A DNA stretch of 64,000 nucleotides from NCBI GenBank assembly GCA_013398955.1, contig VWPU01009666.1:186001-250000 (forward strand), in the 5' to 3' direction. Of the stretch, positions 63,464 to 64,000 are shown one piece after another. The DNA is from Callaeas wilsoni (lineage: Eukaryota; Chordata; Aves; Passeriformes; Callaeidae). The position numbers and the translations under genes are program-made. Every line of letters begins with the position of its first letter. The stretch's first letter is position 1. The notes under the pieces are model-generated. The model ran no database searches. It worked only from the letters and a program-made list of their open reading frames with translations, and was not told the origin of the DNA.

Positions 63464-64000
63464 GGAGCTTCTTTTCCAGCTCTACCTGAACACTTTGTGG
63501 GTTTATCTTTGTTCTTTGCAAAGTCCTTTTCTTTGAGAGTAAGCAGAGAAACCAGAGCCATTTATGGGGCAGACCAAGACAGCAGGAACCCTGGATAGTC
63601 CTCTGAGCAATACCAATGTGTATATACTGTAGATTCCCCTCGTAGATTCCCCAGACAGTTGCTGCCATCACCTGGGACTTTGAATAAGTCAGAATGCAAA
63701 ATAAAACTACAGATTGATTGAAAAGGTTACTTAGATCTTCAGTATTTCCTAATTTGATCTGGAAAGAAATGTGACAAATATCCTAAAGAAATGTGACAGC
63801 CTGAGAAGGAATCCTAGTTCTGCTTTTGGACTTGGAACATTGGCCTTGATGCATGCATGTATACATGGAGTGAAGCTTGGATCTCTGCACATGTGTAAAC
63901 AGCCACAGGCACACAAGGGCTATTCAGTTCTCCAAGGAGGTCTTCTCTTCCAACAGCTGCTCCTATTCACTCCAAAAGAAAGGTGGGAAATGGATAGGAG
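63464..64000. other. Unique DNA at window end
   Basis: No feature recognised in the last 537 bp. Confidence 0.5.

Noticed and set aside
1..64000. CRISPR arrays, tRNA, rRNA or bacterial operons
   Set aside because: No spaced direct repeats, cloverleaf-like blocks, ribosome-binding sites or long adjacent frames were seen; the content is that of a vertebrate nuclear genome.

Overview
The window looks like non-coding DNA from a bird nuclear genome, probably a neoavian and possibly a songbird. It is AT-rich and has no recognisable exon chain, RNA gene or prokaryotic signal. It carries many CR1 LINE fragments whose 3' ends read as the avian TTCTATGATTCTATG-type tail, plus several LTRs that resemble common avian ERVL and ERVK families. 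Every recognised coding-like stretch belongs to a decayed retroelement. I could not tell whether the window is intergenic or intronic.

Layout. 1-5.2 kb: a solo LTR with a perfect 5-bp target duplication and an internal assembly gap, a CR1 fragment, and a short ERVK-like LTR with a 6-bp duplication. 5.2-17.5 kb: unique AT-rich DNA with one CR1 tail. 17.5-21 kb: an antisense CR1 reverse-transcriptase fragment and a very old sense LINE relic. 21.5-31.2 kb, the densest part: a GC-rich patch, a probable antisense LTR, a CR1 tail, an ancient antisense CR1 of about 0.9 kb, and two converging CR1 copies. 31.2-47.7 kb: mostly unique DNA with one solo LTR, a purine-rich tract, a GATA/GACA microsatellite and an exact 66-bp tandem duplication. 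47.7-53 kb: a CR1 tail, a 1.6-kb antisense CR1, and a composite ERV locus in which an ERVL-like LTR plus leader abuts an inverted LTR of another family. 53-64 kb: unique DNA with two more CR1 fragments.

No set of genes works together here. The story is one of retroelement layers of clearly different age: amniote-age LINE relics, avian CR1 copies, then LTRs young enough to keep target-site duplications. Family assignments rest on remembered family features and internal structure, not on a database search. I found no convincing new biological system. The items most worth checking are the exact 66-bp duplication, the ancient CR1 relics as possible exapted DNA, the composite ERV locus, and two open frames that may be chance.
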